Position numbers and translations under genes: made by a program
Notes under the pieces: generated by a model
The model's input: only the letters and a program-made list of their open reading frames with translations
Told to the model about the DNA's origin: nothing
Database searches by the model: none
Shown: positions 1-12,400 of the stretch, piece by piece
How positions within the stretch are numbered: position 1 is the first letter of the stretch
How the letters are laid out: each line of letters begins with the position of its first letter
NCBI GenBank assembly: GCA_950295325.1
Contig: OX485808.1
Span: 29,780,527 to 29,844,526 of the forward strand
Length of the DNA stretch: 64,000 nt
Source of the DNA: Polytrichum commune
Lineage: Eukaryota; Streptophyta; Polytrichopsida; Polytrichales; Polytrichaceae
Direction of reading: 5' to 3'

Positions 1-1575
1 AGTCAAAATTCCAAACATCTTTGTGTATAACCTTCCACATATGACTCGAACGTGGAAATTTCCACCACTCATGGTGAATTGTTTTTTGAATAACCTCACT
101 CACACTAATCATAGTAATCAACAAAAAAAATAACGCTACAACTATCTCCATCATTTTGGAACAAAGGGGACATCATAAGAAACTCTACTGGATCCATTGT
201 AACATGCACTACACTTCTAACAAGTTTGTGTCCAATCCAAATGATGAATTGAACACTTCAAGAGAGTCTTAAGTATGATGAAGAACTTGAGACAAAAGTC
301 ATGGTATTGAAAGTCAAGGTGGGCTCCTTATAGGAGGAAGAACAATTGTCCTTAAAAGTCTATGCCAACTCGTTTGACCGGTCATGACGGTGGCCCAAAT
401 GTTGACCAAACCGGGATGTTGGTGTGAACAACTTGGCATCTGGCTGTCATGACATCCCCAACTATTTCACATCCGGAAGTTGACGGGAAGTTGGTGTGAT
501 CGGGGCATCCAGAGAAGCAATGCTAGTCTAAAACTCCATCCTTGATAACCAAGAAGAAGAGGTTCAAATCCGTCCACGTTCCATACGTTCCCTTTACATT
601 TGGACGGGTTTGCCCTCAGTCAGAGTAGAATATGGTGGGCGAGCAATCTACATCAGCGTCCGGCAAGAGCCTAAGGCTAATACAAATGCAGCCTACAAAA
701 TTTGTGACTTAGCCTATAAAATTTTGAAAGTGTAGGACAAAGAGCCTATGGACAATTTAAAAACATAAGATATCAACCTATGTGATAAAAAACATGTAGG
801 AAATTTTGCCTACAAATTTTTTAAAAGAGAGGATTTTAGCCATTCATCCTTCTTCAAATTGGGAAATTAGTTGGCCTAAGTACATATCTTTAGGCTATAT
901 CTTGCAGGAAGAGTAGAGGTTGAATCAGAAGATGGTGAGGACTTTCACCCTTAAACTCATTTGAATTCTAGCAACCTTTCATAACTTATAATCAACTCTT
1001 TAAAAAAAAAGTTGATTAATCCTTGGCCTTCAAACGTGGTGAAGGGCTTAGCCATGTTCAATTCCTGCCAAGGATACCACTTAGTACTCAAATTTTGAAT
1101 TTAAAGCCTACAACATTAAAAGATATGAAGGATTTTAACCTACTAAAAATTAGTTTTGAAGGCAATTGGCGGGTAACTTAAAAACTCAAAAGGTTTTCAA
1201 CTTACAAAAATTTGATATTGTAGGATGCAACCTATGCCGTGAGGGAAATAGCCTATGCCCTTTTAAAGAGGTAGGCAATTAACCTTAATAACTTCAAAAA
1301 CTTTTCGGACGTTGGTCTACATGGAAACTCACCCTAAGCACCCTCTACCTTATAAAGCCCTTCAGCCGGATTTGATGAATCCGAGCGATCCATTTGGTTG
1401 AGGACATCTTCAATTTAATATTTGGTTAATTGAAAAGAGCCTCGGGAGCGCAAACAGTTTGACCTGTGCGTGTATAGGAAGGAAACCAGGTCGCAGGTCA
1501 GATCTGAAGGACATTTCACTTGTACTTAAGCGTCGGAGTTGTGAATTCCAGTTGTAGAAATTCAATCGCTTCGAT
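1..1575. other. intergenic DNA, no gene seen
   Basis: No open frame here looks like a gene. The stretch 690-1290 is AT-rich and repeatedly carries short blocks of the form CCTACAAAATTT and its complement AAATTTTGTAGG. It could therefore fold back on itself and may be a decayed inverted-repeat element. I found no clear termini or target-site duplication. Confidence 0.5.
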
Positions 1576-2070
1576 TTGAATTCACAGGCTAGAAATCAGT
1601 ACAAGGTTGCATCAATCTTCCCACTGAGCTCTCCTTGCAAGTTACTGGATCCAACTCTAGCTAAGTTGTCTCACAGGTCAGTGATCACAAGAAGAAGGAA
1701 AATTAGTTCTCGTGAAGAACTAGCTTGATGCTCGCTTATCTCATATATGTGCACACGACCGCCTAGTAACTCTTGCGGTGGCTAATTTGTCAATATGAAG
1801 CGATCGCCAACCTTCCATTTCATTTTGAATTCACAGGCTAGAAATCAGTACAAATAAAGTTGCATCAAGCTTCCACTGAGCTCCCCTTCAAGTTTCTGGA
1901 TCAAACTCTAAGTTGTCTCGCAGGTTAGTGATCACAAGAAGAAGAAGAAATTAGTTCTCTTGAAGAACTATCTTGATGTTCGCTTATCACATGTGTGTGC
2001 ACACGGCCGCCTAGTAACTCTTGCGGTGGCTAATGTGTCAATATGAAGCGATCGCCAACCTTTCAATTCA
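1576..2070 (+). repeat. tandem duplication, about 248-bp unit, two copies
   Basis: Copy 1 runs about 1576-1822 and copy 2 about 1824-2070. Both begin with TTCACAGGCTAGAAATCAGT and end with ATGAAGCGATCGCCAACCTT. Anchors at 1582/1831 and 1795/2043 give a period of 248-249. The copies differ by scattered substitutions and small indels. Degenerate forms of the closing CGAtcGCCAACCTT block recur near 2205, 2268 and 2325, so the array seems to decay rightward into the 5' flank of the O-methyltransferase gene. The repeat may belong to that gene's promoter or leader. Confidence 0.85.
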
Positions 2071-2416
2071 TTTCCTTTCATCTCATTTTGTTTTGTTTTT
2101 CTGTAGTCAGTGCTTTTATCAGCCTTTCAACTGGTTTGGTTTGGTACACTAAGTGCGTGGTAGCCTTTAAGACTGAATTTTTTTTGAAGTTTTTTGCACT
2201 CGAAGCGACTGCCAACCTTTCAATCCAATGTATTTCATTTCTGAGTTTTGTTTGGTTTTTGAAATAAGCGATTAGCAACCTGTTCGACTGATTTTGTTTT
2301 GCTTTGTGTTGGACCTGTAATTGGTGATTGCCAACCTTCCGACTAATTTGGATTTGGATTCTGTTTTTGTGTGTTCTTTTGTGTGTGTTTCTGTTTGCTT
2401 TTGTGGGTTTTGCCAG

Positions 2417-2503
2417 ATGTCTGCAGCAAGTTTTAATGCACCAGGAGGATCCATGGGCCCGGATCAACCATCTCCGGAACTAATGCAAGCGGAAGCCATG
2501 AAG
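2417..2503 (+). pseudogene. extra copy of the O-methyltransferase first-exon start
   Basis: This block encodes an N-terminus (MSAASFNAPGGSMGPDQPSP, then ELMQAEAMK) clearly homologous to that of the intact gene starting at 3170 (MFEALNAPEGSLGPHEPSP, then ESMRAEAMK). Both ATGs follow a CAG that looks like a 3' splice site (TGCCAG|ATG and TTGGCAG|ATG), as if each sat behind a 5'-UTR intron. Here the frame goes on only to a GT at 2504 and then hits a stop at 2533, so the rest of the exon is missing. It could be a dead tandem copy. It could also be an alternative first exon: its end and the acceptor at 3169/3170 would join in frame. Sequence alone cannot decide. Confidence 0.6.
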
Positions 2504-3030
2504 GTTCGATTCTCTCGGTCTTCTATTTCATAAGCATATTATGAGTGTTGTGGTGACTCGTGGTGTATAACATAATGGTGCCTTCCCATTCTTAAGCATC
2601 TAATGTAGGAATGTAGAAGTGACTCATATCCTACTTGGGAGTCATTTTCTTTGCTCCAAAATCGTTCTCGACTATTGTCCACATGTCAATTTTGGTTCAA
2701 GCAAACCTGCAAATGGTATTTTCTCCCCCATGCTCGATGATCACATGTTTTATATGAACTGATTGCAATGACCAATATCAAATGGTTATGGTTTTTTTTT
2801 CCGGGCTTCTACTACCTCCTTTTGAGAAAAAATCCACATACCCACATCTCACGTTGCAATTGGGACCCCCCTCACTTGAGTTTCCGCTAGTCTAGCTCGA
2901 CACAAAACAATCATTTCTTCAAAGAAATTGTCACGTGTCGTATCCAAATTCGTGAAGAAGCATGTTCAATCCAATGTAGAAATGAGCTTTCGACAACTCA
3001 GAGTGTTTGAACCAAGCTTACAAGAGCTGG

Positions 3031-3050
3031 TTTTTTTTTTTTTTTTTTTT
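3031..3050 (+). repeat. poly-T tract of 20
   Basis: A run of 20 T lies about 120 bases upstream of the O-methyltransferase ATG. With the T-rich stretch down to the CAG at 3167-3169 it would make a good polypyrimidine tract for a 5'-UTR intron acceptor. Confidence 0.6.
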
Positions 3051-3169
3051 AAATGTGTTTTTTATATTTCTCTTTTTCACAAGAAGTGGTACTAATTGAC
3101 TTCCAGCCTTTCAACTTGATGTTTGGTTTTGATTTTGTTTTGATTTTTGTTTATGGTGGGTATTGGCAG

Positions 3170-6100
3170 ATGTTTGAAGCTCTTAATGCACCGGAAGGAT
3201 CCTTAGGACCCCATGAACCGTCTCCGGAATCAATGCGAGCGGAGGCCATGAAGGTTTTATCACCACTCATATATGGACACATGGCGGCCATGTCACTTAG
3301 GGCGGCCGTTATCTTAGGAATCCCGGACATCATTAACCGAGCGGGGCCGGGAAACACCATGTCTCTTCAAGAAATCGCCTCCCAACTTTGTAGCGAGTCT
3401 CCCGATTTGCACGCCCTACGCCGCCTAATGAGGGTGTTGGTCCACTTTGGAGTTTTCTCGGCAACAAACGATAAGGATTGCGAATTGGGACTCAGTGGTT
3501 CTTCGGAGGAAATCAGTTGCGGAAAATTAGAGGACTCCCACGGTGTCCAATACGGGTTAACGGTGGCTTCAAAGATGTTAGTGTGCGCAAACAACACGTT
3601 CGTGGGGAGTATTCCGAGCTCCGTGTTATTTCTCAACCATCCGACGTCGCAAAAACCGTGGGAGCATATTCACGAGTCCATTTTGTGCGGGAAAGTTGCA
3701 AATGAAGTCGCCCATGGAAAGATCTATGAGGTATATGTCATGACTACTAACTATGTACGTAGTTTAAGCCTTATAATAATTCATGCTCACATTCTTTTTG
3801 GTTTGGGGAGTTTGTAAAGATTTAGGAATTCTAATTAACAACAACCGATGAGTGTGTGCGGCCCGTATGGATTAAGGTAGGGGAAAGGCTAGAACTAGAA
3901 TTGGTGCACAATCCTTGACCAATCATGACTATGGAAAACTAAGTAGAAGGAAGCATCGAACAATCGAGGTCGTCCTCAACGGAGTATTCTTGTGCCAACT
4001 TGTAGATGCTTTGGTCTTTTATTTTCCTTGATCATTGCATTCCTTGTTGCATACTTGTGTTTCTTTTGAGGGAAAATAGATTTACTAATTTTTGTTGGAC
4101 TGTATGTAGTCCTCTTCCCGACCATGTGGCACCCCAATAGCATTTTTTTCTTTTCTTTATGGGTTAGTGTTAAAGAGGGCTTTCCTAGTGACTTATGTAG
4201 AGGTTAAGCAATGTCTAGAGAGGTTTAGAGCCTCACAAAAATGACTCTATAAAGTACCTAAACCCTAAACACCTAAATACTCAACCTCAACAAACGTATC
4301 ATAATTATACTCGTGTGCAATCACAAGCTTTGTTTAGTAATTGTAATTGCAAAGAATGAGTTGTTTGAACTTCTTTTTAAGTTTTTGAAGGATTTGGAAA
4401 TTAACGCTTTGAATGTGTGTTTATGATCTATTTGTTGTTTGCAGGGTGCCACGAAATCCAACTACATCTACGATGACCCAAAGTACGCGAAACTCATGTT
4501 TGCATATTACGGTCCTAGAAACGCAAAAGTGCATGAGGCTTTAAAGAATTACAAAGGTTTTGATGACGAGGGTGTGAAGACTCTTGTAGATGCAGGTGGT
4601 GGCAAAGGCGCTGCCCTTGCGAGTATTGTGGCTGCCCATCCTCATATTCGCGGGATAAATTATGACCTACCAAATGTCATTGCTCAAGCACCTCAAATTC
4701 CAGGTGCGTGGTGACAATATATAAGTATAATGGTAAACATTTTATTGATTTTTCTTGTTTTCCATCATGAACCAAGTTTACATCTTAAAATTTTGGGTGT
4801 ATTAGCAAATCCATGATGAACCATTGACAATGATCCAATTGAAAATTCAACTTTTTACTTGACTTAGTCTATGGTTATTGAAAGTGCATTTTGTGTTGGT
4901 TCTTTAAATAAATACATCTTAAGTCCTTTCAATTGTGTCGATTAATAAGTGTAGAGTACTTAATCAGAATTTGAAGACAAAGTCTGATCTCTTTTAAACA
5001 TCCATTTTATGGTGTTTGTTCTCAAATCCATAACTAACCACACATCATTTAAATACAAGGCATCTTTTTAAAGGAACTTTGTCATTTAACACCTACATAT
5101 TCCCATATATAGTGTGTTTGAAAACAACGTGTTCATCTGTTAGATTAGGCTCCTTTTACACTTCAGCTCAAGTTGCGAGCTTCAACTTGCCATTTTTGGG
5201 AGTTCGACGCTTGAAGTTGACAAAATTTCATCAAAAGAAGCGCAAACTACATCGAGCTTAAACATCCCATGATGTAGTTAGGAGTTTGACCAAGAGATTC
5301 TCATAGGCATACGACTTACCGGATGATATTTAAGCATATAAAAACCTAGTGAAAAATTCAAGCTCTCAAGTTGAAGTTCAAGTGTAACGTAGACTTGAGG
5401 GAATAAGGATGTTCAAGTGAGTTTTGAATTTGGAGGTTGCACATAGCTATCAGCAAGTGATCATTGGCTTGCAATTCGGAGCATTGCGGCTGATTGAATT
5501 TTCATCTAGTTAAATTTTCTCAAAGTACCTATTCCCGACTTTCAATTTCATTTTATTTTCTCATTAGAATGACAAAATATATTTCGCACATTTTGCAACT
5601 TTGTTTTTAGGAGTGGAGCACGTGGGCGGTAACGTGCTCGAGAGCATCCCTGCTGGTGATGCTATTTTCATGAAGGTGTGTGTGACCTAAAACCCATTAT
5701 ACTTTATCTTGTCTACACATTCAGTTTAAGGAGCAATTAAACCCCTCTCATCCCATAAGTAATCAACTTTACCTCTACTTATTTATCTTGAATTTTCTAA
5801 CAACATCATTGAAACAACGATTTAGCTTAGAAATGGTCGGAACACAAGTAAAAGCTCCCCCTCCCTCTTTCCTTCCTTCCGCTTCTCCTCCTTCCTTGAA
5901 ATTTATTCTTCTACTCTCTCCTTCATTGTTTCTTACCTAATATTTTGTTGAAGTTTTTCTTGCCCTCATGTGCATTGCGTTCAACTACACTCTAGTAAAT
6001 TCCAAAATCATGACTATGTGTGTTCCAAGAAAAACGCAATCACGGCATCCAAGGAAAATGGAAACTTTCAAAGAAAGTAAAAGACACGCAACTATGCTAA

Positions 6101-6826
6101 TTGCCACAAGAAATTTCACATTGACAACCTCAACTGCCCAATGAATCCTTCAATATACTAGACATGGTCATGCAAGCAATTTGTGCTCGATATTCATCAT
6201 TCAATACTTGTGCGTTTCGATTGAAGAGAGAGGGAAGGATACTTATTAGTAGTACTCTATGACTCGAACTGATCTACAAATGAACAGGGAGAACCGACCG
6301 CTAGTTACAGATGAATCAGTTGAGTTTGAGAAATAACCGGTTGAAGTTCAAGAACTCAGGAAAACTACCGATCGTTTAAGAAGAATGTATGGAATATACT
6401 TCAAAATTAACAAAGAAAAACCGAAAGATCACTACACGTAACCGGTTGGACTCGGAAACACTAGGAAGTCATGACCAAAAAATCTCCCGAGATGTACTAA
6501 TGATCTATGAGCCGGAATTTCGTGTGCAGAATCTGATGCACCACTTTGATGACGAGCAATGCATCAAAATCCTCGAGAATTGCAGGCAGGCACTGCCCGC
6601 CGACGGCGGCGGAAAGCTAGTGATTTTCGATCCCGTACAGATGCGATCTGAATTCGGAGGAAGTTGCGAGAGATTGGGTTTCTCGTACGAACAGGACCTG
6701 TCGATGCAGATTCAGCGCGTGAGGTCGGAGGAGCAGTGGAGAAGATTGTTGGGCAACGGAGGATTTCCCAAGGTCCAGTTCGTCAGCTTCTTACCTCGCC
6801 ATCTGCTCATCGAAGCGAGCTATTGA
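3170..6826 (+). CDS. S-adenosylmethionine-dependent O-methyltransferase, plant class II (COMT-like)
   Basis: Four exons join in frame with GT-AG introns: 3170-3730, 4445-4703, 5611-5675 and 6530-6826, giving 393 residues, normal for the family. The N-terminus (about 25-110) is the dimerisation domain, with a helix beginning LSPLIYGHMAAMSLRAAVIL. The SAM-binding glycine loop VDAGGGKG lies at about 235-242, followed by the family block GINYDLPNV. The catalytic His is probably H299 in NLMHHFDDEQ, which replaces the usual W-x-L-H-D-W; the Trp/Asp neighbours are changed to Asn/His/Phe. These enzymes methylate hydroxyls of phenolics such as caffeate, flavonoids or hydroxyindoles, in the cytosol. 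The substrate cannot be read from sequence. The start was chosen because it follows an acceptor-like CAG and aligns with the partial copy at 2417. Partial copies of the first and last exons flank the gene. Confidence 0.87.
6275..6472 (-). repeat. dispersed repeat inside OMT intron 3, second copy at 22.5 kb
   Basis: The reverse complement of this stretch matches 22510-22705 over nearly 200 bases. Shared blocks include TCCTAGTGTTTCC, GTGATCTTTCGG, CAACCGGTTA and GGTTCTCCCTGTTCAT. One copy lies in an intron and the other downstream of the METTL14-type gene, in opposite orientation, as expected for a transposed non-autonomous element. I found no TIR or poly-A tail, so the class is open. Confidence 0.75.
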
Positions 6827-7058
6827 GCGCAGCATCGTTTTTTAGTTACTAAAGTTGTTGCGATCTGAATTCGGAGGAAACTGCGAGAGATTGGGTTTCT
6901 CGAATGAACAGGACCTGTCGATGCAGATTGAGCAGTGGAGAAAACTGTTGGGCGACGGAGGATTTCCCGAGCTAGGTCCAGTTCGTCAGCTTCTTCCCTC
7001 GCCATCTCCTCATTGAGGCGAGTTCTTGAGCGCGGCGTCGTTTTTAGTTACTAAAGTG
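6643..7058 (+). repeat. tandem duplication of the OMT terminal exon, period 217
   Basis: The 3' part of the last coding exon plus its stop and early 3'UTR (6643-6859) is repeated at 6860-7058. Both start GCGATCTGAATTCGGAGGAA and both end TTAGTTACTAAAGT. The second copy has lost about 20 bases where the first encodes IQRVRSEE, has gained a few bases after GGATTTCCC, and lies behind the real stop at 6824-6826. It is therefore 3'UTR or dead sequence. It shows recent unequal exchange at this locus. Confidence 0.9.
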
Positions 7059-7109
7059 CAAGTGAGCGTCGTTTAATGTCGAGTTCGTGTTGGTACATCA
7101 TAAGGTAAA

Positions 7110-7465
7110 TGGATCTTAAAATGGTTACCTCTTTTCCGACTAGCCGTTTTTCCTAGGATATGCATTTCCTAGATGGTTAGCAAAAACCAAATCGAGGCCG
7201 TAGTCTTCTAATATCTTGTTGATTTTCAAATGTGAACATTCTCATGCTCATGAAATGGTCATATAAGTCTCTCCAATCATGTTGTCTATTGAACCTAGAA
7301 AGATTATCATGTTTTGAATATGTAGTTCAATCTCTTTTCAAACACATGTCCTTTGGGTATTTGTTTTGGTCCAGCCACACTTAACCACGTACCACTCAAA
7401 TTATAGGTGTTCCAATTAAGTTACGTAACCAAATTAGGCATGTCTACCTTACCCTTCATGATTTT
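7110..7465 (+). repeat. dispersed repeat, second copy at 31.13-31.48 kb
   Basis: This stretch and 31126-31480 align in the same orientation. Shared blocks include GTTGTCTATTGAACCTA/GTTGACTATTGAACCTA, GGTTATCATgTTTTGA, CCACtTACCACTCAAAT-ATAGGTGT and ATGTCTA. The two are well diverged. No coding potential or obvious termini are visible. Confidence 0.65.
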
Positions 7466-7469
7466 TTAG

Positions 7470-10400
7470 GTTTTCAACACCAACTCGTCAACATTTAGTT
7501 GATGATTCAACTCGTGGTAAACTCAACCTTTTACGTCTTGCAACGGTAAAGTATAGCAACAAAGGATTGAAATTTGCCACCGTATCTTTGGTGAGCATCG
7601 GTTGTTCACTATTGTAGTTTGACGTGAGTAAAACAATGCGATATCACGACGTCACGGTGATGAAAGTGCACAACTTCGCAACGAATCAATATGCAAAGTT
7701 TGACACGATTTTCCCACAACTTGAATGTGGGCGCGAAATCTACACAGGGCCGGGCGGTGTGACCTTCGACCGGATTTTTTTTTCCTTAACACGAAGAAAT
7801 GGACCAGCGTAATGCGCCTCACCTCGTTCACATATGCCAATCTAGTAATGAATGCCGATTCCAACAACCTAAACCGAATTGAGATCGACATCAAGCTTCC
7901 GGGATGCATCTTGAGGAGGTCTTTCGCTAATATTGAATTGATTACAACGAGTACCGTAGCACTCTAGCGGCTTGGGCACCTTTCTACCTAATAATTAATT
8001 AAAGTGTGAAAGTAAGTTAGACAACCCATAAAATCATATTCTAAAATTGGGTAGATTAAAAAAAAATACTTAAAAATACTTAGACATTCATCCAAAACAT
8101 TTATGTAATTCATGGATGGTTTTCTTTGTTTCATCTATGGCAACTACGGTTAACCTAAACACTTCCCTTAACCAGTATTCCTTACCTAGTTTGTCTTTTA
8201 CGTGTATGTCAAGGATTTTGCTTGGCAACAAATTTTGCTTTGATTTGATGCTACTTTGTTGGATGCCAATGAATGTCACTTGCATTACTGTGATTTTAGG
8301 CACTCCTTGAATGTTATTTCCTTTTTCTTGGACACTCAACGAAATCATTTTCCCAAAAATTAGGCTCCTTTTTTAAAAAAAAATAATAATGTCCAAGTTG
8401 CTAGAGAGCTAAAATACTAATTGCGTTTTCATATTTGGATTCTCGAACATTGCACTCTCACTTTGGGAGGCCGATCTTACGACAAAGGAGTTTGTAGAGT
8501 TATATCAACCCCTTTGAACGGTGGATGGAATGGAACCCATGGTGGATCGTATGGAAAATATGCTCCGTGATTGCAAAAATAAACTTTCTACATTGGGGCC
8601 GTTAGGGTTTGGGAACTCCTTCTACATGGCGGAGTTCAAGAATAGCCGAGGTTTTGGGACATTGTGGTAGTAGGAAATGACTCGACGAACGACACGCAAC
8701 AAAAACCACAAAGTGTTGGAGAGCTTAGAGTGTACGATTTGAAGAGGAGAGAGTGGCGAGATTTTGGCTCACATCGAGCTCAAGTCGATGCCTGAGTCGA
8801 GTTCCAGCCTTGGTGATCTTCATTTTGAGTGTTTTTGTGACCCTTTTGTAGAGTTTTCCGATTCATGAGTATATAAAAATCAAATACTATATAACAAGCA
8901 AAGGTTGGCGAGATGTAGACTCTAAAATTATAGTAAACACCGAGAGGATCCGGCTCAAATCAAGGATACTATATGTAATATGAGTTGAAGTTTTTTTGTT
9001 TTTTTAAAGTAGACTATATATAATAGGATGAATGTGAAGGATGGAATTTTAACTACGTTCGTATGGTTGGATTACGAATTGTTGTGATTTTTCTATACCA
9101 TCTCATTTAAGAGCATTTTTTTTCAAATTTATTTTTATTAAAAACTTGAAGGTACATTAAATCATTTGACATGTGCTCTGGCCATGTTTGTGGATATTTC
9201 TAGTTCAATAAAATTCTTGGTTGTTACACCAAGTCAAGAAATATCGCATGTAGCTAGTAATTACGGATTCCACCACCCTTAACCTTAATAAGCATTATGC
9301 AAACAAGATTTTCAACTTTGTCTCATGTAACACAAGGTTCTCAAATTATTTTTTGAAACTAGATGTTATAAAGCACCCCTTTTCAAACTAAGATAGATCA
9401 TACACTAACAAAATGCCAATATGAGTAAGAAGACAAGTTTTGATAGATTGTAGCTCATATTTGGAAATAACATCTTCATGCTTCAACTAACCTAAAGAGC
9501 CCACATAAGTCAACCCCGGTCCCTTACTAGTGACAATAATTTCCCTCTCCCCTAAATCACACAATTTCAACATGTCTCACCACTGACTAAGTTATGCACT
9601 TAAGCACACAAAACCCATCTATAAAACCATCCCACTACCCTAATATTTTCTCCTCTCAACATCCTAAAATCCATTCCACATGCGAGTCTCGTTGAAACTA
9701 AGTCAAATATGGTATTTAAGGTGTGCTTAGAGATTGATTTTACCATACAAGATCTTCAAATATAGAGCCCTTGTAACAACATGCAATAACCCTATGCCGG
9801 AAGCAATATGGCAAGCCCTTTGCCATGATTAGGACAAGTGGACCCTCAATCACGTCTTCAACCAAGAGTTGTCGGCGTTCATATTATTTATTATATGAAT
9901 CACAAAGATTGTTACTTCAAATTTCCAAATTGAATCAGGGATGTAAAAGTAATTAGAATATAAATTGAAGATTATCATATATATTTTTAAATAACCACAA
10001 AGACTCCTTCCAATCGTGAACCTAGAATAATTTAAATATGTTGAGCACGTAATCCAAACTCATTGTAAACATGTCTTCTTGATGCCTAATCTTAACCACA
10101 AACCATGCCATCTACCACTCAAGAGGCCGAAAGTGGCCAAAGAATGACCCTATATTACCTTTAATATCTTGGCCTATTGATTCTCTTCACCCCTAACTTC
10201 CCAAGCAACCCATTTTGGGTTGAAGGATGAGTTCTTCCCCACATTAACCCCACCTATTTCATTCATCCAAAATTACAATAACTATAAACATCAAGCCAAC
10301 ATGGATATTTAACAATGAACATATGAGCTATGCAATTTGGAGATGATCAGAATACATGGAAACAATTATCTAATTGGGAAGTGGTCATGTGTTATGATGT

Positions 10401-11650
10401 GTTGGATGCTTGTGTGAGGGTGTGGACTCCAATCAATGGTTCTCAATGTAATGCAAACATTGCATGAACATTGATGGTGTTTATTTTGGTAAAAGTGATA
10501 TTTTAAAATGCTCATGTAAAAACCGCCTCTCTGGTCACAACAACTGTTCAATTCGACATTTGGACAATCTCTAATATTGGGGGATTCTTTAAATATACGG
10601 GGTTAGAAATATGGGACAATGTACATACTTCAAATGCAAGGTAGCTAGCCTATTATGATTTTGCACATTTTGGCATGAGAACTTGTGAAGGTGTTAAAAT
10701 TAGTAATGCGTTCCCATCTAATGGATCACACAAGCACTGCATTTATTCCCCAAGTGAATTTGATTGGTCAAAGATCTTTTGAGGGGGGATAAATATGGCA
10801 TTTTTTTTGTACATCCCTTCCTTCAATTGCTATTATCTAAAAATACAAATGCTTATTCATGCCCATTATTTTCCTCAAAATAGATCATCCCCATAGTTCG
10901 AAGATGTTGTGGATAAATCCCATTTTAACCTCAAAACCTGTCCAAGAGAATTCCACAACGAATATTGAGTGAAAAAAAACACTCACAACAACCCTTCCAT
11001 AGGCTTGGGAAGTTAAGGGTCAAGTTGACGGAGTTGCCATGCCATAGTACCAAAACAAGGACATGACATTGGAGCATGTGCCAACATGGATGTTGCATCA
11101 ATGCCATCTAGGCAAGATTGCAGAGGGGGGAGGGGGCACTGAGGTTTGGGAGCAATGGCTATAGTGTAAAGTGTAATGTAAAGGCATAGGTTGTACTATG
11201 GTCTCTTGACCAGACGCTATTTCCATACCATCCTATTCATGTGGGTTTTCCCACAAACTAAGTGTGATAGATCAAGGTTTGTGAGGTTTTGAAGTGTCGT
11301 GGTTTCTTGGTTTTATATTAGGTCCACCTACTTGAAGTGGATTTGATGCAAACTTGGTAGATCATGAAATAACATCCATTTGATGTTGTGTAGGATTCCG
11401 TGTGGGTTTTTCATCCATTCACATAATCTTGGTCCTCTAGGCCTTCACACTCTCGTCCACCAATTAAATTTCTTAAGATTTTCATGGTCACATGCCGGAA
11501 ATCTCTATAGCAAATTGTCCCTTGTCTTTTACCTTGTGTTTCTCAAGAGGTGCGTTAACACTAAGGTTTGAGAACCCCCCCCCCCCCCCCCCCCAAAGGT
11601 CCGAGATGAAGAATCATTAACATTGAGCCATCCTATTGGTGAATTGTAAA
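7470..11650. other. gene-poor stretch with unrecognised short ORFs
   Basis: I see no supported gene. A less AT-rich island at 7620-7965 has short frames on both strands. A minus-strand frame at 8088-8348 has a plausible residue mix (it contains KILDIHVKDKLGKEYW) and might be a transposon remnant, but no family is recognisable. 9000-11570 is AT-rich with only short accidental frames. A run of 20 C lies at 11575-11594. Confidence 0.5.
11575..11594 (+). repeat. homopolymer of 20 C
   Basis: Twenty consecutive C on the plus strand, so G20 on the minus strand, with clear G-quadruplex potential. It lies just left of the inverted-repeat element at 11665-12400. Its exact length may be an assembly or sequencing uncertainty. 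Confidence 0.9.
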
Positions 11651-11664
11651 TTTATGCATCCAAA

Positions 11665-12400
11665 GAGTTTACACCAGGGTTTGAGATTAAAGAAACTCTA
11701 ACCTTGAGCCATTATATTGGTGGAGCTTAAAATTGTGGACCCAAGGAGTTTACACTAGGTTCTGGTCCAGAGTTTGAAAAAGAAATGAAGTGTAACTAAT
11801 GTGGCACCACTTTCCCGCCAAATCTCGTGGTCCCTTTAATGGACCTTGCTTTTTGAACTCAAGATTGGACCCAAGTTCAAAGACTGCTTTCTTAAAAGAG
11901 GACCAACAAGATATAGCGGGACATTGATGCCACAATAACACCACTTCCTTTTTTTCATACTGTGGACCTGGATCCTACGTTAAATTGCTAGGGTATGGAA
12001 TTTTGTTATAGACAAACACGACCCCTCAACTTTGAAGTTCCTTTGGTCTCGGACCCCTTAGTGTAAACCAACCCTATCCAAAACTTAAGATGGTTTTACA
12101 TCAGGGTTTGGGTCCAAGAAACTTGAGGTCTGAAACACCCCCTCAATGGACTTTGATTTTGAACTGAAGATTGGACCCAACCTTAAAGATTGGTGCCTCA
12201 AATTATGAGAAGTATTTTTTGAGTGAAACTGACAAGATTTGATGGAAAAGTGATGACACATTATTGTCACTTCGTGTTTCCACACCGTGGACCTGGACCC
12301 TAGTGCGAACTCCTTGGGTCCAATTTTCGGCTCTCGACCAATAAGATCGCTCCATTTGGTCAGAGTTTCTTTGGTCTTGGACCCCTAGTGTAAACCCACC
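11665..12400. mobile_element. TIR (foldback) element, family also at 49.88-50.17 kb
   Basis: The left arm, about 11665-11770 (GTTTACACCAGGG, AAAGAAACTCTAACC, GGACCCAAGGAGTTTACACT), is the inverse of the right arm, about 12290-12395, whose reverse complement reads GTTTACACTAGGGG, AAAGAAACTCTGACC, GGACCCAAGGAGTTCGCACT. The interior holds two degenerate direct copies of a block with GAACT(C/G)AAGATTGGACCCAA, at about 11820-11975 and 12130-12300. A further partial copy of the left arm lies at 11606-11690. There is no protein. This reads as a non-autonomous DNA element with a nested or duplicated copy. Confidence 0.75.

Noticed and set aside
540-600. GGTTCAAATCC resembling a tRNA T-loop
   Set aside because: No acceptor-stem partner, D-arm or anticodon arm can be placed upstream. 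No tRNA or rRNA gene was found elsewhere either.
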